Positions 52,999-61,336 of a DNA stretch of 64,000 nt are shown piece by piece. The stretch is from Mycobacterium lehmannii (GTDB lineage Bacteria; Actinomycetota; Actinomycetes; Mycobacteriales; Mycobacteriaceae). Under the pieces are notes generated by a model. The model saw only the letters and a program-made list of their open reading frames with translations. It was not told where the DNA came from and made no database searches. Made by a program: the position numbers and the translations under genes. How positions within the stretch are numbered: the first letter of the stretch is position 1; the number at the start of each line of letters is the position of its first letter. Location of the stretch: NCBI RefSeq assembly GCF_002245535.1, contig NZ_NKCN01000001.1, positions 186,001 to 250,000 on the forward strand, given 5' to 3'.

Positions 52999-54591
52999 AT
53001 GACGGCTCTCAATGACGCAGAGCGTGCTGCCATGCGCCGTGACGCCGAGGGTGGGGCAAATCGAGCATTCCCACCGCACTCCCAGAAGACCGCTATCGGG
53101 TCTGCGCGCGGGCAAACCGGCAGGTCCTCGGCGTGGCTGCCATCGCCGAGGTTCATCGCTGCGGTCATCGCGATCGGCGGTATGCAGCTGCTCGCGACCA
53201 TGGACAGCACGATCGCGATCGTCGCGCTTCCTAAGATCCAGGATGAGCTGAGCCTCTCCGACGCCGGCCGTAGCTGGGTGATCACGGCCTACGTGCTGAC
53301 CTTCGGCGGCTTGATGCTGCTGGGCGGGCGACTCGGCGACACGATCGGCCGCAAGCGCACCTTCATCGTCGGCGTGGCGCTGTTCACCATCGCTTCGATC
53401 CTGTGTGGTCTCGCGTGGAACGAGGCGACGCTGGTGGTCGCCCGGCTGCTGCAGGGCGTCGGCGCTGCGATCGCCTCACCGACCGCGCTGGCGCTGATCG
53501 CGACGACGTTCCCGAAGGGCCCGGCCCGTAACGCGGCCACCGCGATCTTCGCCGCGATGACCGGTATCGGCTCGGTGATGGGCCTGATCGTCGGTGGTGC
53601 GCTGACCGAGGTGTCGTGGCGCTGGGCGTTCCTGATCAACGTGCCGATCGGCCTGGTGATGATCCACCTGGCCCGCAAGACGCTGCGGGAGACCAACCGC
53701 GAGCGGCTCAAGCTGGACGCTGCGGGCGCCCTCCTGGCCACGCTCGCCTGTACCGCAGCGGTGTTCGGGTTCTCGATGGGCCCCGAACAGGGCTGGTTGT
53801 CGCCGGTCACGCTGGGTTCCGGTCTCACCGCGTGCGCTGCTTTCCTGGCGTTCCTCTACGTCGAGCGCACCGCAGCCAACCCCGTCCTGCCGTTCGACCT
53901 GTTCAAGGATCGCAACCGGGTCGCGACCTTCGCCGCGGTGTTCCTCGCCGGTGGCGTGATGTTCACGCTGACCGTGCTGATCGGACTGTACGTGCAGGAC
54001 ATCATGGGCTACAGCCCGCTGCGCGCAGGCATCGGATTCATTCCGTTCGTGATCGCGCTCGGGATCGGGCTCGGGCTCTCGTCGCAGCTGGTGCAGATGT
54101 TCCCGCCGCGACTACTGGTCATCGCGGGCGGCGTGCTGGTGCTGGGTGCCATGATCTACGGCTCCACGCTCGACGCGAACATCCCGTACTTCCCGAACCT
54201 GGTGCTGCCGATCACGGTCGGCGGGCTGGGCATCGGAATGATCGTGGTGCCGCTGATGCTGTCGGCGATCGCCGGCGTCGGCTTCGACCAGATCGGCCCG
54301 GTGTCGGCCATCGCGCTGATGCTGCAGAACCTCGGCGGGCCCGTCGTGCTGGCCATCATCCAGGCCGTGATCACGTCGCGCACGCTGTATCTGGGCGGCA
54401 CCACCGGACCCGTCAACGACATGAGCGCCGCACAGCTGCACGCGCTAGACCAGGGCTACACCTACGGCCTGCTGTGGGTGGCCGCGGTCGCCGTGATGGT
54501 CGGGATCGCGTCGCTGTTCATCGGCTACAGCGCATCGCAGGTCGCGCATGCGCAGGAAGTCAAGGACGCGATCGACGCCGGAGAGCTTTAG
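52999..54591 (+). CDS. efpA: MFS efflux pump EfpA
   Basis: A 530-residue drug transporter of the 14-helix QacA family. A hydrophilic N-terminus of about 50 residues precedes the first helix; the MFS motif is GGRLGDTIGRKRTFIVGVAL, and motif C-like GIGSVMGLIVGGALTEVSWRW follows. It ends with a cytoplasmic tail (HAQEVKDAIDAGEL). EfpA exports antimicrobials and possibly lipids in mycobacteria. The leader between cysG and efpA is 32 bp and unusually AT-rich, with TTAAGAT (52974-52980) as a likely -10 close to the start codon. A paralogue follows in tandem. Confidence 0.93.
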   Translation: MTALNDAERAAMRRDAEGGANRAFPPHSQKTAIGSARGQTGRSSAWLPSPRFIAAVIAIGGMQLLATMDSTIAIVALPKIQDELSLSDAGRSWVITAYVLTFGGLMLLGGRLGDTIGRKRTFIVGVALFTIASILCGLAWNEATLVVARLLQGVGAAIASPTALALIATTFPKGPARNAATAIFAAMTGIGSVMGLIVGGALTEVSWRWAFLINVPIGLVMIHLARKTLRETNRERLKLDAAGALLATLACTAAVFGFSMGPEQGWLSPVTLGSGLTACAAFLAFLYVERTAANPVLPFDLFKDRNRVATFAAVFLAGGVMFTLTVLIGLYVQDIMGYSPLRAGIGFIPFVIALGIGLGLSSQLVQMFPPRLLVIAGGVLVLGAMIYGSTLDANIPYFPNLVLPITVGGLGIGMIVVPLMLSAIAGVGFDQIGPVSAIALMLQNLGGPVVLAIIQAVITSRTLYLGGTTGPVNDMSAAQLHALDQGYTYGLLWVAAVAVMVGIASLFIGYSASQVAHAQEVKDAIDAGEL

Positions 54592-54620
54592 CTCGACATC
54601 CAACTGGGGAGAGCTTTAGC

Positions 54621-54663
54621 TTCGGTGTAGTCCGTCGCGCCCGGCGCGACCGAATACACCGAA
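54621..54663. terminator. 43-bp two-tier hairpin between the tandem efpA genes
   Basis: Outer arms TTCGGTGTA (54621-54629) and TACACCGAA (54655-54663) are perfect complements; inner arms GTCGCGC (54634-54640) and GCGCGAC (54644-54650) flank a CCG loop, with a 4-nt internal mismatch on each side. It has the same total length and plan as 43161-43203. It ends 25 bp before the second pump gene, where it could terminate, attenuate or regulate. Confidence 0.65.
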
Positions 54664-54688
54664 ATCGCACTCGGTAGGGTGGCTGACC

Positions 54689-56206
54689 ATGTCTGCCGTC
54701 GGTGGTTCCTCCGAGTCGACAGACCGACCCGTGCCGCCGGCGGCATTGCCGCTCGCGAAGTCCGTTCTGGGCCCGGCGATCATCGCGATCACCGGCATGC
54801 AGCTGATGTCGACCCTCGACGGCACGATCGTGATCGTCGCGCTGCCCAGGATGCAGGCCGACCTCGGCCTCACCGACGCCAGCAAGAGCTGGGTGATCAC
54901 CGCCTACGTCCTGGCGTTCGGCGGGCTGCTGCTGCTCGGCGGGCGGGTCGGCGACGCGATCGGCCACAAGCGCGCGTTCCTGTCCGGCGTCGGGGTCTTC
55001 ACCATCGCCTCGCTGGTCTGCGGCCTGGCCACCGACCCCGCCACGCTGATCGTCGCGCGCGCGGTACAGGGCACCGGGGCGGCGGTGGCGGCGCCCACCG
55101 GGCTGGCCCTGATCGCGACGACGTACGCGGTCGGCCAGGCGCGCAACCGGGCGCTGGCCATATCGGCGGCCATGCAGGGCATCGGCTCGGTGCTGGGCCT
55201 GGTGCTCGGCGGCGCGTTGACGGTGATCTCCTGGCGGCTGGCGTTTCTGATCAACGTGCCGATCGGCATCGCGATCATCACCATCGCGGTCCTCAAGCTC
55301 GCCGAAACACACCACGAGCGACTCAAACTCGACATCACCGGTGCGCTGCTGGCCACGCTGGGCTGCTCGTCGGCGGTGCTCGTCTTCACCCAGGGCCCGC
55401 CGCGCGGCTGGATCGACCCGCTGGTCATCGGCGCCGCGGTCGCGTCGGCGGTCTTCTTCATCAGCTTCCTGCTCGTCGAACGCACGGCCCAGCACCCGAT
55501 CGTGCCGTTCTCGGTGTTCGACAACCGCAACCGGGTCATGACGTTCATCGCGCTGTTCCTGGCCGGCGGCGTGCTGCTGACGCTGACGGTGATGATCGGT
55601 CTGCTGGTGCAGGACGTCCTGGGCTACTCGGCCCTGGAGGCGGGCATCTGCTTCATCCCGTTCGCGCTCGCCTTCGGGGTGGGCACCGCGGTGGCCGCCC
55701 GGCTCGCGCCGCATGTCGCCCCGCGCTGGCTGATCCTCGGCGGCGGCATCTTCGTCCTCGGCGCGATGCTGTACGGGTCGACGCTGGACCGCAGCATCCC
55801 CTACTTCCCGGACCTCTTCGCGCCCATCGTGATCGGCGGCTTCGGCATCGGCGCCATCGCGGTGATCCTGCCGCTGTGCGCGATCGCGGGAGTGGGCCCC
55901 GGCGAGATCGGCCCGGTGTCGTCGATCACGTTGATGGTGCAGAACCTCGGCGGCCCGGTGGTGCTCGTCGTCATCCAGGCGGTGCAGACGTCGCGCACGC
56001 TGTACCTGGGCGGTACCACCGGGCCGGTCAAGGACATGACGCCTGCCCAGCTCGACGCGCTCGGCTACGGCTATACGTACTCGCTGCTGTGGGTCGCCGG
56101 TGTCGCGGTGATGGTCGGTATCGCCGCGTTCTTCATCGGTTTCTCCTCGCGCCAGATCGCCTCTGCCCAGCACACCAAGGAGGCCGTGGAGGCCGGCGAG
56201 CTGTAG
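54689..56206 (+). CDS. EfpA-like MFS transporter (tandem paralogue)
   Basis: A 505-residue 14-helix MFS transporter clearly paralogous to the preceding EfpA: it shares [20 protein letters not shown], the motif [17 protein letters not shown], the segment [20 protein letters not shown] and the closing [21 protein letters not shown] block, but has a shorter N-terminus (about 25 residues shorter). The conserved Arg-Lys of motif A differs (GHKR here against GRKR in EfpA). The substrate is unknown. It has a separate leader with the two-tier hairpin, so its expression may be uncoupled from efpA. Confidence 0.9.
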   Translation: MSAVGGSSESTDRPVPPAALPLAKSVLGPAIIAITGMQLMSTLDGTIVIVALPRMQADLGLTDASKSWVITAYVLAFGGLLLLGGRVGDAIGHKRAFLSGVGVFTIASLVCGLATDPATLIVARAVQGTGAAVAAPTGLALIATTYAVGQARNRALAISAAMQGIGSVLGLVLGGALTVISWRLAFLINVPIGIAIITIAVLKLAETHHERLKLDITGALLATLGCSSAVLVFTQGPPRGWIDPLVIGAAVASAVFFISFLLVERTAQHPIVPFSVFDNRNRVMTFIALFLAGGVLLTLTVMIGLLVQDVLGYSALEAGICFIPFALAFGVGTAVAARLAPHVAPRWLILGGGIFVLGAMLYGSTLDRSIPYFPDLFAPIVIGGFGIGAIAVILPLCAIAGVGPGEIGPVSSITLMVQNLGGPVVLVVIQAVQTSRTLYLGGTTGPVKDMTPAQLDALGYGYTYSLLWVAGVAVMVGIAAFFIGFSSRQIASAQHTKEAVEAGEL

Positions 56207-56270
56207 CTCGGGTTCCGGCGGGGTGAGCGTAGCGATCGGGGGATCAACACAGTCAGTAAGGTTGTCGGCT

Positions 56271-58028
56271 GTGATCACCCGCATGTCGGAGCTGTTCCTG
56301 CGCACCCTGCGCGACGACCCAGCCGACGCCGAAGTGCCCAGCCACAAACTGCTGATCCGCGCCGGCTACATCCGACCGGTCGGGCCCGGGCTCTACAGCT
56401 GGCTGCCGCTGGGGCTGCGGGTGCTGCGCAACATCGAACGGGTCGTCCGCGACGAGATGACCGCGATCGGCGGCCAGGAGATCCTCTTCCCGGCGCTCCT
56501 GCCGAAGGCGCCCTACGAGACGACGAACCGCTGGACCGAATACGGCGACAGCGTGTTTCGGCTGCAGGACCGCAGGCGCAACGACTACATGCTCGGCCCG
56601 ACCCACGAAGAGTTCTTCACCATGACGGTGAAGGGGGAGTACAGCAGCTACAAGGACTTTCCGCTGCTGCTGTTCCAGATCCAGACCAAGTACCGCGACG
56701 AGGCACGCCCGCGGGCGGGAATCCTGCGCGGTCGCGAGTTCGTCATGAAGGACTCGTACTCGTTCGACGTCGACGACGACGGGCTGCGCGCGCAGTACCT
56801 GGCCCACCGCGACGCCTACCGGCGCATCTTCGACCGGCTGGGCGTGCGCTACGTCATCGTCTCGGCCGTTTCCGGGGCGATGGGCGGCAGCGCATCCGAG
56901 GAGTTCCTGGCCGAAAGCGAGATCGGCGAGGACACGTTCGTGCGGTGCCTGGAGTCCGGTTATGCCGCCAACGTCGAAGCGGTGACCACGGCCGCCCCGG
57001 CCCCGCTGCCCGTCGACGGCCAGCCCGAGGCCAAGGTGCACGACACCCCCGACACCCCGACGATCGCGACGCTGGTCGACTGGGCCAACGCGGCGCTCGA
57101 TCGCACCGTCACCGCCGCCGACACCCTGAAGAACGTGATGCTCAAGACGCGCGTGCCCGGCGGCGAGTGGGAGCTGCTGGCCATCGGGGTGCCCGGCGAC
57201 CGCGAGGTCGACGACAAACGCCTGGGTGCTGCGCTCGAACCGGCCGAGTACGCGCTGCTCGACGACGCCGACTTCGCCAGGTATCCGTTCCTCGCCAAGG
57301 GGTATATCGGACCGAAAGCCCTGCTGGCCAACGGGATTCGCTATCTGGTCGATCCCCGTGTGGTCGACGGCACGTCGTGGATCACCGGCGCCGACGAACC
57401 CGGTAAGCACGTCGTGGGCCTGGTGGCGGGCCGCGACTTCGTCGCCGACGGCACGATCGAGGCCGCCGAGGTGCGCGACGGCGACCCCTCGCCGGACGGG
57501 GCGGGACCGCTGGTGAGCGCGCGCGGTATCGAGATCGGCCACATCTTCCAGCTGGGCCGTAAGTACACCGACGCATTCGACGTCGACGTGCTCGACGAGA
57601 ACGGCAAGCCGGTCCGGTTGACCATGGGCTCCTATGGCATCGGGGTGTCGCGACTGGTCGCCGTCATCGCCGAACAACACCACGACGAGCTCGGCCTGCG
57701 CTGGCCGGCCGAGGTGTCGCCGTTCGACGTCCACCTCGTCATCGCGAACAAGGACGCCGCCGCGCGCGACGGGGCCGAGGAACTGGCGAGCGAGCTGGGT
57801 CGACGCGGGATCGACGTGCTGCTCGACGACCGCACCGCCTCGCCAGGGGTGAAGTTCAAGGACGCCGAACTGCTCGGTGTGCCATGGCTCGTCGTGGTCG
57901 GCCGCGGCTGGGTCGACGGGGTGGTCGAGCTGCGCAACCGGTTCACCGGCGAAACGCGCGAGATCTCGGTGAGCGGCCAGGACGCCGGTGCGGCGGCGGA
58001 GATCGCGGCGGCGCTCACTTCGCCGTAG
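56271..58028 (+). CDS. proS: Prolyl-tRNA synthetase
   Basis: A 585-residue class II aminoacyl-tRNA synthetase of the bacterial type with the editing (INS) domain. Motif 1 region [20 protein letters not shown], motif 2 [23 protein letters not shown] (given in part), the insertion domain from about residue 235 to 400, motif 3 [20 protein letters not shown], and the anticodon domain with [21 protein letters not shown]. The GTG ([16 protein letters not shown]) matches the M. tuberculosis start; a longer frame begins 48 bp upstream. GTAAGG lies 9 bp before the chosen start. Confidence 0.96.
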   Translation: MITRMSELFLRTLRDDPADAEVPSHKLLIRAGYIRPVGPGLYSWLPLGLRVLRNIERVVRDEMTAIGGQEILFPALLPKAPYETTNRWTEYGDSVFRLQDRRRNDYMLGPTHEEFFTMTVKGEYSSYKDFPLLLFQIQTKYRDEARPRAGILRGREFVMKDSYSFDVDDDGLRAQYLAHRDAYRRIFDRLGVRYVIVSAVSGAMGGSASEEFLAESEIGEDTFVRCLESGYAANVEAVTTAAPAPLPVDGQPEAKVHDTPDTPTIATLVDWANAALDRTVTAADTLKNVMLKTRVPGGEWELLAIGVPGDREVDDKRLGAALEPAEYALLDDADFARYPFLAKGYIGPKALLANGIRYLVDPRVVDGTSWITGADEPGKHVVGLVAGRDFVADGTIEAAEVRDGDPSPDGAGPLVSARGIEIGHIFQLGRKYTDAFDVDVLDENGKPVRLTMGSYGIGVSRLVAVIAEQHHDELGLRWPAEVSPFDVHLVIANKDAAARDGAEELASELGRRGIDVLLDDRTASPGVKFKDAELLGVPWLVVVGRGWVDGVVELRNRFTGETREISVSGQDAGAAAEIAAALTSP

Positions 58029-58100
58029 GCCGAACGTGGGTTACCCGCACGCCAACGGCGAGCAGACCGTGACGCGAGCCCACACTCGGGGCTGGGGCGT

Positions 58101-58568
58101 TTACTCGTTTCCGCCGGGGAAGGCGACCGTGACCGGCGTCGTGCCGAGCAGTTGACTCCACCGCGCCGCCATCACCGCACACTGCGTCAGCGCCTCGACG
58201 CCGAAGGCTCGCTCCTGTTCGGTGCCGGCCTGCTCGACGACCGCGCGCCACGCGACGGCCGCGTCCTCTTCCATCCGCACCGCGAGTTTGGCGGCGTCCG
58301 CGGGCGTCTTGACTTCCATCGGCAGCTGGTAACCCGCGGCGGGCAGCGGGCCGACGACCGACCGGTCCTCCAGCATCTGTAGCCCGGCCTCGCGGCGTTC
58401 GCGGTGCTCGGCCATGGCCTTCGACACCAGCCAGTTGTCCTCGGGCGCCGAGCGCGCAGACACGATGCCGTAGCCGTAGATGGTCGCGTGTTCGGTGGCG
58501 ATCGCGTCGTAGAGCGCGCCGTCCGCGGGCTCCGACGGCCGCGTCGGGGTGGGTTCCGTCGATGTCAT
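58101..58568 (-). CDS. DUF4439 ferritin-like protein (Rv2844-like)
   Basis: A 155-residue helical protein with the ferritin-like DUF4439 pattern: DGALYDAIATEHATIYGYGI, then a helix with AMAEHRERREAGLQML, a linker, and KLAVRMEEDAAVAWRAVVEQ. The Glu/His residues in EHATIYGYG and EHRERR could bind metal, but a full di-iron set is not evident. There is no signal peptide. It overlaps the upstream lipoprotein gene by 4 bp, a pairing also found in M. tuberculosis, and converges on proS across a 72-bp gap. Function unknown. Confidence 0.78.
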   Translation of the reverse strand: MTSTEPTPTRPSEPADGALYDAIATEHATIYGYGIVSARSAPEDNWLVSKAMAEHRERREAGLQMLEDRSVVGPLPAAGYQLPMEVKTPADAAKLAVRMEEDAAVAWRAVVEQAGTEQERAFGVEALTQCAVMAARWSQLLGTTPVTVAFPGGNE

Positions 58569-59098
58569 CGCGGCTTCTCCGGTTCGGCGAGGGCGACCGT
58601 GTACGCAGCCGTGCACGCCGCGGCGATCGAGGCGAGCAGTCCGGCGCGGTAGCCGGAGAGCTTGGCCGCGAGCTCGGCGGCGCTCGACGCCGAGACCCGC
58701 AATGCGTTGGCGGCGTCCTTGGCGGTGCGCGGCTTGGCCGGCTCCGCGGTCGTGCTGGTCGGAGTCGACGTGGGTGCCTGCTCGCCACGCAGCCGCACCA
58801 ACTCGTCGGACAGCGCCTGGGCATGGGCGGCGCGTTCGGCGGCCACCGCCGTCAACGCCTCCACGACGGGTCCGCGCTCATTGGCCGCCGCATCAGTGGC
58901 CAGCTGACTGTCGGCGCGGGCCCGGTCGAGTTGAGCAGCGAGTTCGTCGACCTCGGGCGGCGGGGGCGGTGTGCCGCAGGCCGCCGCGGTCGCGCCCAGC
59001 AGCGCCAATGCCGCCGCCGAGGCCAGCACGCGTCTCCTGCTGACGGTCGGCGGGGGGCTCGGCACGGACAACATCTTGCCATTGCGCTTCGTTCGCAT
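58565..59098 (-). CDS. Putative Tat-exported lipoprotein (Rv2843-like)
   Basis: A protein of about 177 residues. A twin-arginine stretch ([20 protein letters not shown]) leads to a lipobox ending AAAC, so folded export by Tat and lipid anchoring are predicted. The mature part is an Ala-rich helical protein ([37 protein letters not shown]) with a Thr/Pro/Ser linker and a C-terminal helical hairpin. The start is uncertain: ATG at 59098 or at 59074. It is divergent from rimP with 110 bp between. Co-translated with the ferritin-like protein, it may hold that protein or a partner at the membrane; this is inference. Confidence 0.7.
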   Translation of the reverse strand: MRTKRNGKMLSVPSPPPTVSRRRVLASAAALALLGATAAACGTPPPPPEVDELAAQLDRARADSQLATDAAANERGPVVEALTAVAAERAAHAQALSDELVRLRGEQAPTSTPTSTTAEPAKPRTAKDAANALRVSASSAAELAAKLSGYRAGLLASIAAACTAAYTVALAEPEKPR

Positions 59099-59208
59099 CG
59101 GTGTTCGTTTGGCGTTTACCGCGGCGACGCTGGCGTATCGTGGAGTGTCGGTTCCAAGGTGTGTCGCCGAAGGATCGAGTCCGGACAACTCAAGACGAGG
59201 AGCTCGCC

Positions 59209-59748
59209 GTGACGGAGCATTCTGCGGGATTGCCGTCGCAGAACGAGGTGATCGAGCTACTCGACGGCGAGTTCGCGCGTGCGGGTTTCGAAATCGAGGA
59301 CGTGATCGTCGACCCGGCCGCGCGTCCGCCGCGCATCACGGTGGTGGCCGACGGGGACGACGGCCTCGACCTCGCTTCGATCGCCCAACTGTCCCGTACT
59401 GCTTCTGCGCTGCTCGACGAGGTCGACGCGCGATCCGCCCCCTACGTTCTCGAGGTCACCTCACCGGGTGTGGACCGGCCGCTGACCGCCGAGAAGCACT
59501 ACCGCCGTGCGCGCGGCCGCAAGGTCGAGCTGACGCTGTCCGACGGCTCGCAGCTCACCGGCAGGCTCGGCGAAACCCGCGACGGCGTGGTGCGTTTGGT
59601 GGTACGGACCGGCCGTCAGGCGACCTTCGCCGTCCGGGAATTGCCGCTCGACGGTATCTCGAAAGCTGTTGTGCAAGTTGAATTCTCGCCCCCCAATCCG
59701 CGAGAGCTGGAGCTGGTCGGCCAATCTGGAAAGGAGGCGTCGGCGTGA
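59209..59748 (+). CDS. rimP: Ribosome maturation factor RimP
   Basis: A 179-residue protein needed for 30S maturation. The N-terminal half ([40 protein letters not shown]) and [20 protein letters not shown] are characteristic, followed by the SH3-like C-terminal domain ([20 protein letters not shown]). The GTG start has GAGGAGC 4 bp upstream. It overlaps nusA by 4 bp and heads the rimP-nusA-ylxR-infB translation/transcription operon. Confidence 0.94.
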   Translation: MTEHSAGLPSQNEVIELLDGEFARAGFEIEDVIVDPAARPPRITVVADGDDGLDLASIAQLSRTASALLDEVDARSAPYVLEVTSPGVDRPLTAEKHYRRARGRKVELTLSDGSQLTGRLGETRDGVVRLVVRTGRQATFAVRELPLDGISKAVVQVEFSPPNPRELELVGQSGKEASA

Positions 59749-60788
59749 ATATCGACATGGCCGCGCTACACGCCATCGAGGTCGACCGCGGAATTCCGGT
59801 GGGCGAACTCGTCGAAACCATCAAATCCGCACTGCTGACCGCGTATCGACACACCGAGGGCCATGCCGCCGAGGCGCGCATCGAGATCGACCGCAAGACC
59901 GGCGAGGTCAAGGTCATCGCGGCCGAGGTCGACGAGGACGGCAACACGATCACCGAATGGGAAGACACCCCAGAGGGATTCGGCCGCGTGGCGGCGACGA
60001 CGGCGCGCCAGGTGATGCTGCAGCGGTTCCGCGACGCCGAGAACGAGAAGACGTACGGCGAGTTCTCCGCCCGCGAGGGCGACATCGTCGGCGGGGTGAT
60101 CCAGCGCGATGCGCGGGCCAACGCCCGCGGCCTCGTCGTCGTCCGGATGGGCAGTGAGACCAAGGGTTCCGAAGGCGTCATACCCGCCGCCGAGCAGGTG
60201 CCCGGCGAGCGCTACGAACACGGCGACCGGTTGCGCTGCTACGTCGTGGGCGTCAGCCGCGGTGCGCGCGAACCGCTGATCACGCTGTCGCGCACGCACC
60301 CGAACCTGGTGCGCAAGCTGTTCTCGCTGGAGGTGCCCGAGATCGCCGAGGGCTCGGTCGAGATCGTGGCGGTCGCCAGGGAGGCCGGTCACCGCTCGAA
60401 GATCGCGGTGGCCTCGCGGGTGCCGGGACTTAACGCCAAGGGCGCCTGCATCGGGCCGATGGGTCAGCGGGTGCGCAACGTGATGAGTGAACTGTCGGGC
60501 GAGAAGATCGACATCATCGACTACGACCCCGACCCGGCCAAGTTCGTCGCCAACGCGCTCTCACCGGCCAAGGTCGTCTCGGTGACGGTCATCGACGAGG
60601 CCGCCCGTGCGGCCCGCGTCGTCGTACCGGACTTCCAGCTGTCGCTGGCCATCGGCAAGGAGGGGCAGAACGCCCGGCTGGCGGCCCGGCTCACCGGGTG
60701 GCGTATCGACATCCGCAGCGACGCGCCTCCTGCGGGCGCCGGCGAGCCCGACCAGGACGCCGCACGCGGTGCCGTGGGGGACCGGTAA
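59745..60788 (+). CDS. nusA: Transcription termination/antitermination factor NusA
   Basis: A 347-residue RNA polymerase-binding factor. The N-terminal domain ([20 protein letters not shown]) is followed by an S1 domain ([40 protein letters not shown]) and two KH domains ([40 protein letters not shown], with the GxxG loops GPMG and GKEG). The usual acidic C-terminal repeats of E. coli NusA are absent, as in other mycobacteria. It is coupled to rimP by a 4-bp overlap. Confidence 0.95.
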   Translation: MNIDMAALHAIEVDRGIPVGELVETIKSALLTAYRHTEGHAAEARIEIDRKTGEVKVIAAEVDEDGNTITEWEDTPEGFGRVAATTARQVMLQRFRDAENEKTYGEFSAREGDIVGGVIQRDARANARGLVVVRMGSETKGSEGVIPAAEQVPGERYEHGDRLRCYVVGVSRGAREPLITLSRTHPNLVRKLFSLEVPEIAEGSVEIVAVAREAGHRSKIAVASRVPGLNAKGACIGPMGQRVRNVMSELSGEKIDIIDYDPDPAKFVANALSPAKVVSVTVIDEAARAARVVVPDFQLSLAIGKEGQNARLAARLTGWRIDIRSDAPPAGAGEPDQDAARGAVGDR

Positions 60789-60865
60789 GCGCCGGCCGGC
60801 CCACGCGTCCACGCCGGGCAGCGCAGCCATTTCAAATACCAGCGGACGTGACGGTAGACTCACCT

Positions 60866-61258
60866 GTGATCCAGCGCGAGACTTCGGCTTCGGCGCAACG
60901 ACGCAGCCCCGACGATTCTGTCGGACCGGTGCGGACCTGCGTTGGTTGCCGAAAACGAGAGCTGGCCGTCGAACTGCTTCGGGTGGTCGCTGTCGGCAAC
61001 GTCGATGGGGCTGGGAATTCTCTCAGCACCGTCACCGTTGACCCGGCGAGAAAGCTGCCGGGGCGGGGTGCGTGGCTGCATCCCACTCCACAGTGCCTCG
61101 AGGCAGCGATTCGTCGGCGAGCGTTCGGTCGAGCGTTGCGCATCACCGGTTCACCGGACCTATCCGCGGTGATCGAGTATGTCGGCACTCGCAGCAGTGC
61201 AGACCCGCCCGAGCCCTCGGCAACAGAACAGGTAGCGAAGAACATGAGCACACCGTGA
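60866..61258 (+). CDS. ylxR: YlxR/RnpM-family RNA-binding protein (DUF448)
   Basis: A 130-residue protein with the DUF448 motif VRTCVGCRKRE followed by LLRVVAVG and the GRGAWLHPTPQCLEAAIRRRAFGRAL block. It binds RNA; in Firmicutes a homologue (RnpM) modulates RNase P. It is conserved between nusA and infB. A GTG 18 bp upstream (60848) is an alternative start. The C-terminal 30 residues are polar and probably disordered. Confidence 0.88.
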   Translation: MIQRETSASAQRRSPDDSVGPVRTCVGCRKRELAVELLRVVAVGNVDGAGNSLSTVTVDPARKLPGRGAWLHPTPQCLEAAIRRRAFGRALRITGSPDLSAVIEYVGTRSSADPPEPSATEQVAKNMSTP

Positions 61259-61336
61259 AGTCCCGATGACCATGCGTCATAGCTAACCCGAGGCGCGGCG
61301 CCTACCACCGCTGACGCCTCTAGAGATGGAGATGTA

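Noticed and set aside
54560..56347. A 595-codon open frame antisense to the second efpA
   Set aside because: Its composition is highly biased (His, Arg, Asp, Gly) and it mirrors a clear MFS gene; it is a shadow of codon bias.
58029..58100. A terminator hairpin between proS and the DUF4439 gene
   Set aside because: Only short, imperfect complementarity (CGTGGGTTACCCGCACG) is present; too weak to list as a feature.
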